Source: Actinomycetes bacterium
Lineage (GTDB): Bacteria; Actinomycetota; Coriobacteriia; Anaerosomatales; JAJZPX01
Assembly (NCBI GenBank): GCA_021811025.1
Contig: JAJZPX010000035.1
Span: forward strand, 1 to 12,151
Direction: 5' to 3'
Length of the DNA: 12,151 bases
Shown: piece after piece, positions 1 to 7,031 of the stretch
How the letters are laid out: each line of letters begins with the position of its first letter
Position numbering within the stretch: position 1 is the first letter of the stretch
Made by a program: the position numbers and the translations under genes
The notes under the pieces: generated by a model
Database searches by the model: none
What the model saw: the letters and a program-made list of their open reading frames with translations, nothing else
What the model was told of the DNA's origin: nothing

Positions 1-1
1 C

Positions 2-586
2 TTACGCAGTTGGGCTCCCGTAGCCGTCGGGTTGACGGCGGTGTGCGTCCTGGTCTACGCCGCCGCGCAACATGGCCTTCGCTCGAGCCTCGACGACCCC
101 CAGCTGCAGTTCGCCCAGGACGCCGCCTCGCGGCTCGTCGACGGCATTAGCGCGAAGGCCGCCGCGGCCGGCGCGCCCGTGGATGTGGCGGCGTCGCTCG
201 CCCCCTGGGTGATGGTGTACGACGCCGGCGGGAAGCCGATTGCCGGTGCCGCGAAGTTCCAGGGCGCAGCTCCCTCGTTTCCGAAGGAGTTCTTCGAGCT
301 GGCGGCGCGCGAGGGCGAGAACCGCGCCACTTGGCAGCCGCGGCACGACGTGCGCGTGGCTGCCGTCGTCGAGTACTGGCGGAGCAAGAAGGCGAGCGGC
401 TTCGTCGTCACCGGCCGCAACATGCGTGAGGTCGAGGCGCGGATCGACAGCCTTCGAACGCAGGTCGCGTTCGGCTGGGTCCTCGCGCTCGCCGCGACCT
501 TCGTAGCGACGTACCTCCTGGTCCCCGCGGCCGCCCGTGAGGAGCACGAGGAGGCCGGATGGCGAGCGCGCTCAAGTCCTTCCTGA
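2..586 (+). CDS. Two-helix membrane protein of unknown function (5' partial)
   Basis: The reading frame is open to the left edge, so the true start lies outside the window; the first possible internal start is a TTG at 32. The visible part begins in a hydrophobic segment (LTAVCVLVYAAAQ). A polar region of about 130 residues follows, with a WVMVYDAGGKPIAG stretch and FVVTGRNMREVEARI, then a second hydrophobic helix (VAFGWVLALAATFVATYLLV) and a short charged tail. This topology, two helices around an extracytoplasmic loop, resembles the sensor half of membrane receptors, but no HAMP, kinase or cyclase domain follows. I do not recognise a named family. Its last 28 bases overlap the start of the potassium transporter gene in another frame, which suggests translational coupling and perhaps a role near that transporter. 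That role is inference only. Confidence 0.75.
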   Translation, partial: LRSWAPVAVGLTAVCVLVYAAAQHGLRSSLDDPQLQFAQDAASRLVDGISAKAAAAGAPVDVAASLAPWVMVYDAGGKPIAGAAKFQGAAPSFPKEFFELAAREGENRATWQPRHDVRVAAVVEYWRSKKASGFVVTGRNMREVEARIDSLRTQVAFGWVLALAATFVATYLLVPAAAREEHEEAGWRARSSPS

Positions 587-2412
587 TCGGCCGGCCGCTC
601 CGAACGGAGCAGTTGCGGCACCAGCGGGTGGGGAAGGTCCTGGCGCTCGCGACGCTCTCGAGCGACGCGCTCTCGTCGGTCGCGTACGGCACGCAGGAGA
701 TCCTCATCGCGCTCGCCGTTGCGGGTGCCGGCGCTCTGCCGCTGACGTGGCCGATCAGCATCGCGATCGCCGCGTTGATGTTGATCGTGGGAACGTCGTA
801 CAGGCAGACGATCAAGGCGTACCCGAACGGCGGCGGGTCGTACATCGTCTCGCACGAGAACCTCGGTGCGCTGCCCGGACTCGTCGCCGGAGCTTCGCTG
901 CTCGTCGACTACGTCCTCACGGTGGCGGTCTCGGTGTCCGCCAGCACCGCCGCGATCACCTCGGCGCTGCCCGCGGCGCGGCCGTACGCCGTGGAGACCG
1001 CGCTCGCGATGATCGTGGTCCTCGTGCTCGCGAACCTGCGCGGCGTGCGAGAGAGCGGCTTCCTCTTCGCCGGCCCGACGTATCTCTTCGTCGCGACGAC
1101 GGGCTTGCTGATCGTGGTGGGGCTGCTCCGCTACGCCACGGGGCACCCGATCGTCGTGCCGCCGCAGCCCCTCGAGGCGACGGGCGCGCTGACGCTGTTC
1201 CTCATCCTGCGCGCGTTCGCCAGCGGGTGCTCGGCGATGACCGGGGTGGAGGCGATAGCCAACGGCGTGCAGATCTTCAAGCAGCCTGAGGCGACGAACG
1301 CGCGCACGACGCTGACGTGGATGATCGGCACGCTCGCGGTCCTCTTCCTCGGCACGTCCGCGCTCGCGACGCTCGCGCACGTGCGCCCCGGCGCCCAGAC
1401 CGTCCTGTCGCAGCTTGGCAGGGGAACGTTCGGCGCGGGCCCTCTGTACTACCTGCTGCAGCTCGCTACCGCGGCCATCCTCGTCCTGGCGGCGAACACC
1501 AGCTACGCCGACTTCCCGAGGCTGGGCTCGATCATGGCGAACGACGGCTACCTCCCGAGGCAGCTGCGCAACCGCGGCGACCGTCTCGTCTTCAGCAACG
1601 GGATGCTGCTGCTCACGGCGCTCGCGGCCGTGCTCGTCGCGGTCTTCGGCGCCAGCACTAACGCGCTCATCCCGCTGTACGCCGTGGGGGTCTTCACGGC
1701 GTTCACGCTCTCTCAGACGGGCATGGTCGTGCACCACCTTCGCCTGAAGGAGCAGGGATGGCGCTGGAGCATCGTGGTGAACGCGGCGGGCGCGATCACC
1801 ACCGGCGTCGTGCTCGTCGTGCTGGCGGTCGCGAAGTTCTCGGAGGGCGCGTGGTTCGTGCTCGTGCTGATCCCCGCGCTCGTGCTGTACTTCCGCGCCA
1901 TCCGCGCCCACTACGAAGACGTCGTCGGCAGGCTGGAGCTGACGGCGGACGAGCGCTGCAGGATCGTCGAGCTGAAGAACCACATCATCGTCCTCGTCTC
2001 GCAGCTCGACCGGAGGATACGCCACGCGGTCGCGTACGCGAAGGCGCTCAAGGGGCAGACGTGCGAGGCGGTGTTCGTCGACGTCAACGGAGACGCCGCC
2101 GAGCGGGTGCGGGCGGAGTGGGAGGACTGTGACTTCGGCATACCGCTCGTCGTGCTGCCCTCCCCATATCGCGAGCTGATCGGCCCCATTCGCGCCTACG
2201 TGCGCGGGCAGGCATTCCCCTACAACGACGACGAGGTCGTCACGATCATCCTGCCGGAATGGGTGCCGGAGAAGTGGAGCGACTACGTCCTTCACGACCC
2301 GACGCCCCTGCGGATCAAGACGGCGATGTTCTCCGAGCCGGACGTGATCGTCACCGACGTGCCGTATCACTTCAAGGCGAGCCCGAGCAGGGTGCCGCCG
2401 GGGAGCGTGTAG
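559..2412 (+). CDS. kimA: KimA-type APC superfamily potassium transporter
   Basis: This 617-residue integral membrane protein has about twelve hydrophobic helices (about residues 25-445) and a cytosolic C-terminal domain of about 170 residues, close in length to Bacillus subtilis KimA (YdaO, about 607 aa). KimA is a high-affinity, proton-coupled K+ importer. Recalled K+-site residues of KimA appear at the same or nearly the same numbers here: D36 and Y43 in SSDALSSVAYGT, D117/Y118/T121 in LLVDYVLTVAVS, T228/E231 in TGVEAIANG and Y374 in LIPLYAVGV. In Bacillus the C-terminal domain binds c-di-AMP, which inhibits uptake; the same kind of domain is present, but control here is inferred. The ATG at 559 is preceded by AGGAGG (549-554) with 4-base spacing. 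Family members are often annotated generically as APC or amino acid permeases, so the substrate is not proven. Confidence 0.9.
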   Translation: MASALKSFLIGRPLRTEQLRHQRVGKVLALATLSSDALSSVAYGTQEILIALAVAGAGALPLTWPISIAIAALMLIVGTSYRQTIKAYPNGGGSYIVSHENLGALPGLVAGASLLVDYVLTVAVSVSASTAAITSALPAARPYAVETALAMIVVLVLANLRGVRESGFLFAGPTYLFVATTGLLIVVGLLRYATGHPIVVPPQPLEATGALTLFLILRAFASGCSAMTGVEAIANGVQIFKQPEATNARTTLTWMIGTLAVLFLGTSALATLAHVRPGAQTVLSQLGRGTFGAGPLYYLLQLATAAILVLAANTSYADFPRLGSIMANDGYLPRQLRNRGDRLVFSNGMLLLTALAAVLVAVFGASTNALIPLYAVGVFTAFTLSQTGMVVHHLRLKEQGWRWSIVVNAAGAITTGVVLVVLAVAKFSEGAWFVLVLIPALVLYFRAIRAHYEDVVGRLELTADERCRIVELKNHIIVLVSQLDRRIRHAVAYAKALKGQTCEAVFVDVNGDAAERVRAEWEDCDFGIPLVVLPSPYRELIGPIRAYVRGQAFPYNDDEVVTIILPEWVPEKWSDYVLHDPTPLRIKTAMFSEPDVIVTDVPYHFKASPSRVPPGSV

Positions 2413-2450
2413 AGCGGCTTTCCGGAGCACGGCGGCGGAATCTCGCGCCC

Positions 2451-2481
2451 CTGGCAGGAGAAATATGGAAGGGCGTAGGAT
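2451..2481 (+). promoter_or_regulatory. Weak candidate promoter upstream of phosphatase gene
   Basis: In the 123-base gap after the transporter gene, CTGGCA (2451-2456) and TAGGAT (2476-2481) loosely match -35 and -10 boxes, each about four of six positions, with a 19-base spacer that is longer than ideal. The gap is the largest break in the 2-6937 run, so an internal promoter is plausible here, but the match is poor and read-through from upstream is equally possible. Confidence 0.22.
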
Positions 2482-2494
2482 GAAGGCAGCTTAG
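2465..2494 (+). CDS. Possible 9-codon leader peptide
   Basis: An ATG at 2465 is preceded by AGGAG (2456-2460) at 4-base spacing and opens a nine-residue frame, MEGRRMKAA, ending in TAG at 2492-2494, 41 bases before the phosphatase start. The ribosome site is good and the spacing is correct. The peptide has no run of a regulatory amino acid and no obvious attenuator hairpin follows it. It may be a chance occurrence in purine-rich spacer sequence. Confidence 0.15.
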   Translation: MEGRRMKAA

Positions 2495-2535
2495 GAACGA
2501 CGGCTCGCGCACGCTCACGCGCGAAGGGGGGGTGC

Positions 2536-4677
2536 GTGGACGCGGAGGACCGACCTCTACCGCTCGCGGACATCCTGAACGCCGTGGACACCGCGCTGCT
2601 GCTCCTGACTGCGCGCGGTGTCGTCGTGCTGGCGAACGGTCCGACCGAGGAGCTGCTCGAGCATCCCGCGAGCGGGCTGCTCGGCCGATGTCTGCACGAA
2701 GCCGTCGAGTTCCTGGGCGCCGCGGGGCGTCCGGTGCCGGCGCGAAGGCTTCCGTGGATCCGCGCAGCATCGGAGGCGGTGGTCGCGGTCGAGGTCGTGA
2801 CGCTCAGGACCCGGGGCGGGAGGGACGTGGAGGTGCGCGTGCGCGCCGAGCCGACCGGGGAGCAGCCGCGGCGCGTGATAGTCACGCTCCACGAGGAGGT
2901 CGCGGCGGTCGTCCAGTCGCTTCGCGACGAGCTCGCGCACAGCCGGCTGCTCCAGGAGGTCGCGGTGGTGGCGACCTCCAGCTCCGACCTGCGGATCGTC
3001 TGCACTCGCGTGCTGAAGGCGCTCGCGCGTCACATCGGGCTCGTCGGCGGCGACGTCCGCGTGCTCTCCGCGGACGGCGCCACCCTGCGGCTCGTGGCCT
3101 CGCACGGCTACCCCGACGAGATGGTGCGGCTGATAGAGGAGGTGCCCGCCGACGGAGGCGACTCCATCGCCCAGCGAAGCCTGGCGTCCGGCGCCGCGTT
3201 CACGGACGCGGACGACCGCGCGCGGCCGGAGCGGGCGGGGATCCTGGAGGAGGAGAAGCATCGCGATCTCAGGTACGTGAGCATGGCCATCGACTTCCGA
3301 AAGCGCAGGGTGGGCGCGCTCACTTTCGCGTTCCGCGAGACTCGCTCGTTCACCGAGGACGAGATGGGGCTGTTCCACGCCGTCGCCCGCATCCTCGGGC
3401 AGACGATCGAGTCGTCGCGGCTGCTCGACGCGGAGAAGGAGTCGCGGTGCCGGGCGACGGCCGAGCTGGAGATCTCCAGCCTGCTGCTCGAGGCGGCCGA
3501 GCGCCTGTCGCACGCGCTCGAGCTCGAGGAGGTCTGCGACGCGCTGGCGGAGGTGCTCGAGGGCCTGACGGGGCGCAGCCGGGTGGTCGTCGCGCTGCAC
3601 CAGCCCAGGCGGAACCGCATGGTGGTGACGGCGGCGCGGAACACCAGGAAGACCCGCCGGGGGGAGAGCGAGGAGCTCGAGGGCCGGGCCGCCGCTCTCG
3701 CCGACGGCCGGCACAAGATCGTCAAGCCGATGGAGGACCTCCCGCCCGAGCAGCTCGCGCTCGCGGAAGCGGAGGACGCGCTGCTGGCGCTCCTCGTCCC
3801 GCTGCGCGCGCACGACCGCTTCCTCGGGTTCGCCACGATGGACGAGCCGGGCGAGGACCGGCCGTTCACGGATCGCGAGATCAGGCTCGCGGAGAGCGTC
3901 GCGTCCCAGGCCGCCGTGCTGATCGAGAACGCGCGCGTGTACGAGGCCGAGCACAGGATCGCGGAGACGCTGCAGGAGAGCCTGCTGCTCATGCCCGACC
4001 GTGTCCCCGGCGTGCGTTTCGGCACGCTCTACCGCTCCGCGACCGCCGCGGCGCGCGTGGGAGGCGACTTCTACGACGTCTTCGAGACGGGCGGGCACAC
4101 GGTCGCGCTCCTCGTCGGCGACGTCTCCGGGAAGGGGCTCGACGCCGCCTCGGTGACCGCGCTCGCGCGCAACGCGGTCCGCATCTACGGCAGCGAGGGA
4201 CTGCGCCCGAGCGAGGTCATGAGCCGGACGAGCGACGTGCTGCGCCGCTTCACCTCGCCCGAGACGTTCGTGACGGCGTTCTTCGGAGTGCTCGACATGA
4301 GAACGGGGGCGCTCACTTACGTCTCGGCCGGGCATCCCGAGGGCATGATCGTGGGCGCAGGCGGTTACGTGGCGACGCTTCCGGGAGAGAGTCCGGTCCT
4401 GGGCGCGTTCGAAGACGTGGAGTTCGCGGAACGGGTGACGATGGTGGCTCCGACCGACACGATCCTCATCTACACAGACGGAGTGACCGAGGCACGCGGC
4501 GGCCGGGAGCTGTACGGCTCCGAGAGGCTCTCCGCGCTTCTCGAGGGCGTGGGGGACGCGGACCCGCTGACGCTCCCCGCGAAGGTATTCGCCGCGATCG
4601 AGGCATTTGCCGAGGGCCGGCTGCGCGACGACGTCGCGATGCTCGCGGTGCGACGCGAGATCCCGGAGGAGCCGTGA
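2536..4677 (+). CDS. PAS-GAF-GAF SpoIIE-type PP2C serine/threonine phosphatase
   Basis: This 713-residue soluble protein has an N-terminal PAS-like sensor (about 10-120), a GAF domain (about 140-295), a short helical linker, a second GAF-like domain (about 315-470) and a C-terminal PPM/PP2C phosphatase of the SpoIIE/RsbU class (about 490-706). The metal-site motifs are intact: GGDFYD (509-514), GDVSGKG (528-534), SAGH (597-600), YTDGVTEA (646-653) and a DD pair (698-699). Such enzymes dephosphorylate phosphoserine on STAS-type anti-anti-sigma factors, releasing a sigma factor in stress or developmental switches; no anti-sigma or STAS partner is in the window, so the target is unknown. No transmembrane segment is evident, so sensing is likely cytosolic. 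The GTG start is chosen because AAGGGGGG (2524-2531) lies just upstream and the N-terminus opens directly into the PAS domain. The stop overlaps the next start as GTGA. Confidence 0.92.
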   Translation: MDAEDRPLPLADILNAVDTALLLLTARGVVVLANGPTEELLEHPASGLLGRCLHEAVEFLGAAGRPVPARRLPWIRAASEAVVAVEVVTLRTRGGRDVEVRVRAEPTGEQPRRVIVTLHEEVAAVVQSLRDELAHSRLLQEVAVVATSSSDLRIVCTRVLKALARHIGLVGGDVRVLSADGATLRLVASHGYPDEMVRLIEEVPADGGDSIAQRSLASGAAFTDADDRARPERAGILEEEKHRDLRYVSMAIDFRKRRVGALTFAFRETRSFTEDEMGLFHAVARILGQTIESSRLLDAEKESRCRATAELEISSLLLEAAERLSHALELEEVCDALAEVLEGLTGRSRVVVALHQPRRNRMVVTAARNTRKTRRGESEELEGRAAALADGRHKIVKPMEDLPPEQLALAEAEDALLALLVPLRAHDRFLGFATMDEPGEDRPFTDREIRLAESVASQAAVLIENARVYEAEHRIAETLQESLLLMPDRVPGVRFGTLYRSATAAARVGGDFYDVFETGGHTVALLVGDVSGKGLDAASVTALARNAVRIYGSEGLRPSEVMSRTSDVLRRFTSPETFVTAFFGVLDMRTGALTYVSAGHPEGMIVGAGGYVATLPGESPVLGAFEDVEFAERVTMVAPTDTILIYTDGVTEARGGRELYGSERLSALLEGVGDADPLTLPAKVFAAIEAFAEGRLRDDVAMLAVRREIPEEP

Positions 4678-5375
4678 GACTGCGATACGTCCAGCACGTC
4701 GCGTACGAGACGCCCGGGACGATCCTTCAGTGGGCGGGCGAGCGCGGCTTCGGCGTCGACGCGACGCGGCTGTACGCCGGCGAGCCGCTGCCGTCCGCGG
4801 ACGAGCTCGACTGGCTGGTCGTCATGGGCGGCCCCATGAACGTGTACGAGGACGAGGCTTACCCGTGGCTGCCCGACGAGAAGGCGCTCATCGACGACGC
4901 CGTGGCGGGCGGCAAGGTCGTCCTCGGCATCTGCCTCGGCGCGCAGCTGCTGGCCGACGTCCTCGGAGGCCGGGTGACCCGCAACGAGACGCCCGAGATC
5001 GGGTGGTTCCCGGTCACGCTCACGGCGCCCGGCTGGGAATCGCGGGCGTTCGGCCGGCTGCCCGAGGAGTTCCTCGCGCTGCACTGGCACGGCGACACAT
5101 TCGAGCTGCCGCCGGGGGCGGTGCACGCGGCCGAGTCCGCGGCCTGCGCGAACCAGGCGTTCCAGTGGGGGAAGCGCGCGTTCGGGCTGCAGTTCCATCT
5201 GGAGTGCACCTCGGCCGAGGTCGAGGGTCTCGTGCGCGCGAACGCGGACGAGCTGGTCGAGGGGCCGTGGACCCAGCCCGCGGACGTCCTGCTCGGGCGC
5301 CCGCAGGACGTGGCGCGCTCGCGCGAGCTGATGTGGGCGCTGCTGGACGGGATCGCCGAAGAGACCGCGAGGTAG
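4674..5375 (+). CDS. Class I (triad) glutamine amidotransferase
   Basis: This 233-residue protein is a stand-alone class I glutamine amidotransferase domain like that of GMP synthase, which hydrolyses glutamine and passes ammonia to an acceptor. The triad is visible: nucleophile C87 in GICLGAQ, H175 and E177 in GLQFHLE; the oxyanion-strand motif VVMGGPMNVYED is at 49-60. The fold ends around residue 190, and a helical tail follows. No synthetase domain is fused, so the acceptor substrate is unknown; similar free-standing proteins are usually labelled GMP synthase-like amidotransferase. The GTG start overlaps the phosphatase stop by 4 bases with GGAGG (4665-4669) in place, indicating coupled translation. 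A longer frame extends upstream from here to 2532, but that part merely shadows the phosphatase. The glycosyltransferase starts 4 bases after the stop. Confidence 0.92.
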   Translation: MRLRYVQHVAYETPGTILQWAGERGFGVDATRLYAGEPLPSADELDWLVVMGGPMNVYEDEAYPWLPDEKALIDDAVAGGKVVLGICLGAQLLADVLGGRVTRNETPEIGWFPVTLTAPGWESRAFGRLPEEFLALHWHGDTFELPPGAVHAAESAACANQAFQWGKRAFGLQFHLECTSAEVEGLVRANADELVEGPWTQPADVLLGRPQDVARSRELMWALLDGIAEETAR

Positions 5376-5379
5376 CCCC

Positions 5380-6531
5380 ATGTTCGCGCTGCAGCTCGTC
5401 GCGCTGGCGGTGTCGCTGCTCGGGGCGCTGATCCTCGCGGGCAACCTGTGGACGCTCGTGCCCGCGGAGGCGTACCCGCTGCCGGAGCGCCCGCCCAGCG
5501 TCTCCGTGCTCGTGCCCGCGCGCGACGAGGAACGCAGCATCGAGACGTGCGTCCGCTCCCTGCTCGCGCAGGACTACCCGAGCCCGCTCGAGGTCATCGT
5601 GCTCGACGACGGCTCGACCGACGCGACTCGCGCAATCGTCGACCGGCTCGCGGCGGAGGACTCGCGCCTGCGGGTGCTCGAGGGAGCGCCGCTGCCGCCG
5701 GGATGGCTGGGGAAGCCGTGGGCGTGCCGGCAGCTGGCGGACGCGGCTTCCGGCGAGATGCTGCTGTTCACGGACGCCGACACCGTGCACGGCGGGCACG
5801 CGCTTGCGGCGGGCGTCGCGAACGCCTCGGCCGAGGACGCGGACATGCTGGCCGGCGTGCCGCACATCGAGACCGTCACCTTCGCGGAGGAGCTCATCCT
5901 GCCCGCCGTGCCCTGGAGCACCGCGACGATCGTCCCGCTCCCTCTCGCGTACAGGTTGCGCTGGCCGGGGCTCTCCACCGCGATCGGGCAGTACATGCTG
6001 TTCCGGCGCTCGGCCTACGACGCCATCGGCGGGCATGCCGCGGTGCGAGGCGAGGTGCTGGAGGACGTGATGCTCGCGCGCCTGACGAAGGCCGCCGGGT
6101 ACCGCTGGCGCATGGCGGATCTCACCGACGTTGTCTCGACCCGTATGTATCGAAGCCTGCGCGAGATCGTGAGGGGGCTGGGCAGGACGCTGTTCGGCGT
6201 CTTCGACTACGGGCTGCTGCGCCTGCTGCTCATCGGCGCGCTGTCCGCGGTGGCGTTCCTGCTGCCGCCCGCGGTGACGCTCGCGGCCGTGTTCGGCCGG
6301 CCGGTCCCGGGCGCCTCCGTACCGGTGGCGGCGGTCACGTGGCTCGTCGCGACGGCGCAGGTCGCCGCGGCGTACCGGCGCCTCGACTACCCGCCAGCGC
6401 TCGCACTGCTCAGCCCGCTCACCGTCGCGCTGTACGTGCTCATCGCGCTGTGGTCGGTCGTCGACACGCTGCTCCCCGGAAGGAGCTGGAAGGGACGGCC
6501 GATCGGGCGCGCGAGACCGCGGTGGCTGTGA
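5380..6531 (+). CDS. Membrane-anchored family 2 glycosyltransferase (HpnB/CrtQ-like)
   Basis: This 383-residue protein has an N-terminal membrane anchor (about 3-25), a GT-A catalytic domain (about 40-265) and three C-terminal hydrophobic helices (about 280-300, 312-332, 340-362). Inverting GT2 motifs are present: VSVLVPARDEE at 41-51, LDDGSTD (75-81), the metal-binding DAD (132-134) and the likely catalytic-base pair ED (228-229). The stretch LPPGWLGKPWACRQLA (105-120) and the C-terminal GRSWKGR (367-373) are typical of the hopene-associated HpnB and carotenoid CrtQ group of glycosyltransferases, so a lipid or isoprenoid-linked acceptor at the cytosolic membrane face is plausible. No hopanoid or carotenoid genes are nearby, so the acceptor is unknown. 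The ATG at 5380 follows the amidotransferase stop by 4 bases, with a GAGG-like ribosome site inside the preceding gene end, so both are very likely in one operon. Confidence 0.9.
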   Translation: MFALQLVALAVSLLGALILAGNLWTLVPAEAYPLPERPPSVSVLVPARDEERSIETCVRSLLAQDYPSPLEVIVLDDGSTDATRAIVDRLAAEDSRLRVLEGAPLPPGWLGKPWACRQLADAASGEMLLFTDADTVHGGHALAAGVANASAEDADMLAGVPHIETVTFAEELILPAVPWSTATIVPLPLAYRLRWPGLSTAIGQYMLFRRSAYDAIGGHAAVRGEVLEDVMLARLTKAAGYRWRMADLTDVVSTRMYRSLREIVRGLGRTLFGVFDYGLLRLLLIGALSAVAFLLPPAVTLAAVFGRPVPGASVPVAAVTWLVATAQVAAAYRRLDYPPALALLSPLTVALYVLIALWSVVDTLLPGRSWKGRPIGRARPRWL

Positions 6532-6550
6532 CGGAGCCGAGCGTCACGCC
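6524..6550 (+). terminator. Possible hairpin at the glycosyltransferase stop codon
   Basis: GGC-T-GTGACG (6524-6533) can pair with CGTCACGCC (6542-6550) around an 8-base loop. This gives a nine-pair stem with one bulged T, spanning the TGA stop. No T-run follows, so it is at best a weak or factor-dependent terminator, or an mRNA-end stabiliser. Confidence 0.27.
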
Positions 6551-6595
6551 GCGTGTTGGGTATACAGCGGGTCAGCGACAGAAAGGGGGCGCGCC

Positions 6596-6937
6596 GTGAA
6601 CTACAACTACTACACCCCGGGTGCCGGGGGAGGCGCGGGCCCGTTCCTAGGGATCGGCGGGCTCATCGGGCTGCTCATCGGGCTCGTGGTGCTCGTCTTC
6701 ATGCTCTACGTCTACGCCCGCATCTTCCACAAGGCGGGCTACTCGGGATGGCTGGCGGTGCTCATGCTCATCCCGCTGGTCAACCTCGTGGTGATCATCT
6801 GGTTCGCCTTCGCGCACTGGCCGGTCGAGCGCGGAGCGGCCGGGCCGCCTCCGGCATACCCGCAGCAGCCGAGCTACCAGCCTCCGCCGCCGCCTCCGGC
6901 GGGCTACCCGGGCGGACAGCCCACGCCGCAGCACTAG
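6596..6937 (+). CDS. Small two-helix membrane protein with proline-rich tail
   Basis: This 113-residue protein has a short Tyr/Gly-rich N-terminus (MNYNYYTPGAGGGAG), two hydrophobic helices (about 18-40 and 51-73) joined by YARIFHKAGYSGW, and a C-terminal tail from about residue 80 rich in proline, tyrosine and glutamine, including six consecutive prolines. The core HKAGYSGWLAVLMLIPLVNL and the WFAFAHWPVE end resemble small uncharacterised membrane proteins found in many bacteria; no biochemical role is known to me. The GTG at 6596 is chosen because a GAAAGGGGG ribosome-site-like run (6581-6589) lies just upstream. The 64-base gap after the glycosyltransferase contains a stem-loop and no convincing promoter, so it may still be co-transcribed with the genes before it. 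Confidence 0.85.
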   Translation: MNYNYYTPGAGGGAGPFLGIGGLIGLLIGLVVLVFMLYVYARIFHKAGYSGWLAVLMLIPLVNLVVIIWFAFAHWPVERGAAGPPPAYPQQPSYQPPPPPPAGYPGGQPTPQH

Positions 6938-6985
6938 CCACGCGGCGGCCCCTCCGCTTGCGCCTCTCGCCCGCGTCGCCTTTGT

Positions 6986-7009
6986 GAGAGCATAAGGGAC
7001 GCTGCTCTC
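6986..7009. repeat. Inverted repeat in the leader of the transporter-acetyltransferase gene
   Basis: GAGAGCA (6986-6992) and TGCTCTC (7003-7009) form a perfect 7-bp dyad with a 10-base centre that contains the -10-like CATAAG (6991-6996). The dyad lies 22 bases before the TTG start. It could be a regulator binding site or an mRNA stem, but it is short enough to arise by chance. Confidence 0.27.
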
Positions 7010-7031
7010 GAACGACGGAGGCGAAGGACGC

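Noticed and set aside
1..558. Possible c-di-AMP (ydaO) riboswitch ahead of the potassium transporter, as found for kimA in Bacillus
   Set aside because: The transporter start is embedded in the coding sequence of the gene before it, leaving no leader for a riboswitch. One could exist only upstream of the window.
55..2430. A 791-codon open frame on the minus strand opposite the potassium transporter gene
   Set aside because: Its product is dominated by Arg, Asp, Glu and His with no domain-like hydrophobic pattern, as expected from the complement of GC-rich codons. The plus-strand gene has clear family motifs.
2532..4673. A long plus-strand open frame continuous with the amidotransferase, suggesting a 947-residue fusion
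   Set aside because: The first 714 codons are an Arg/Gly/Ala-rich shadow of the phosphatase frame. The amidotransferase fold begins exactly at the GTG at 4674, which has its own ribosome site.
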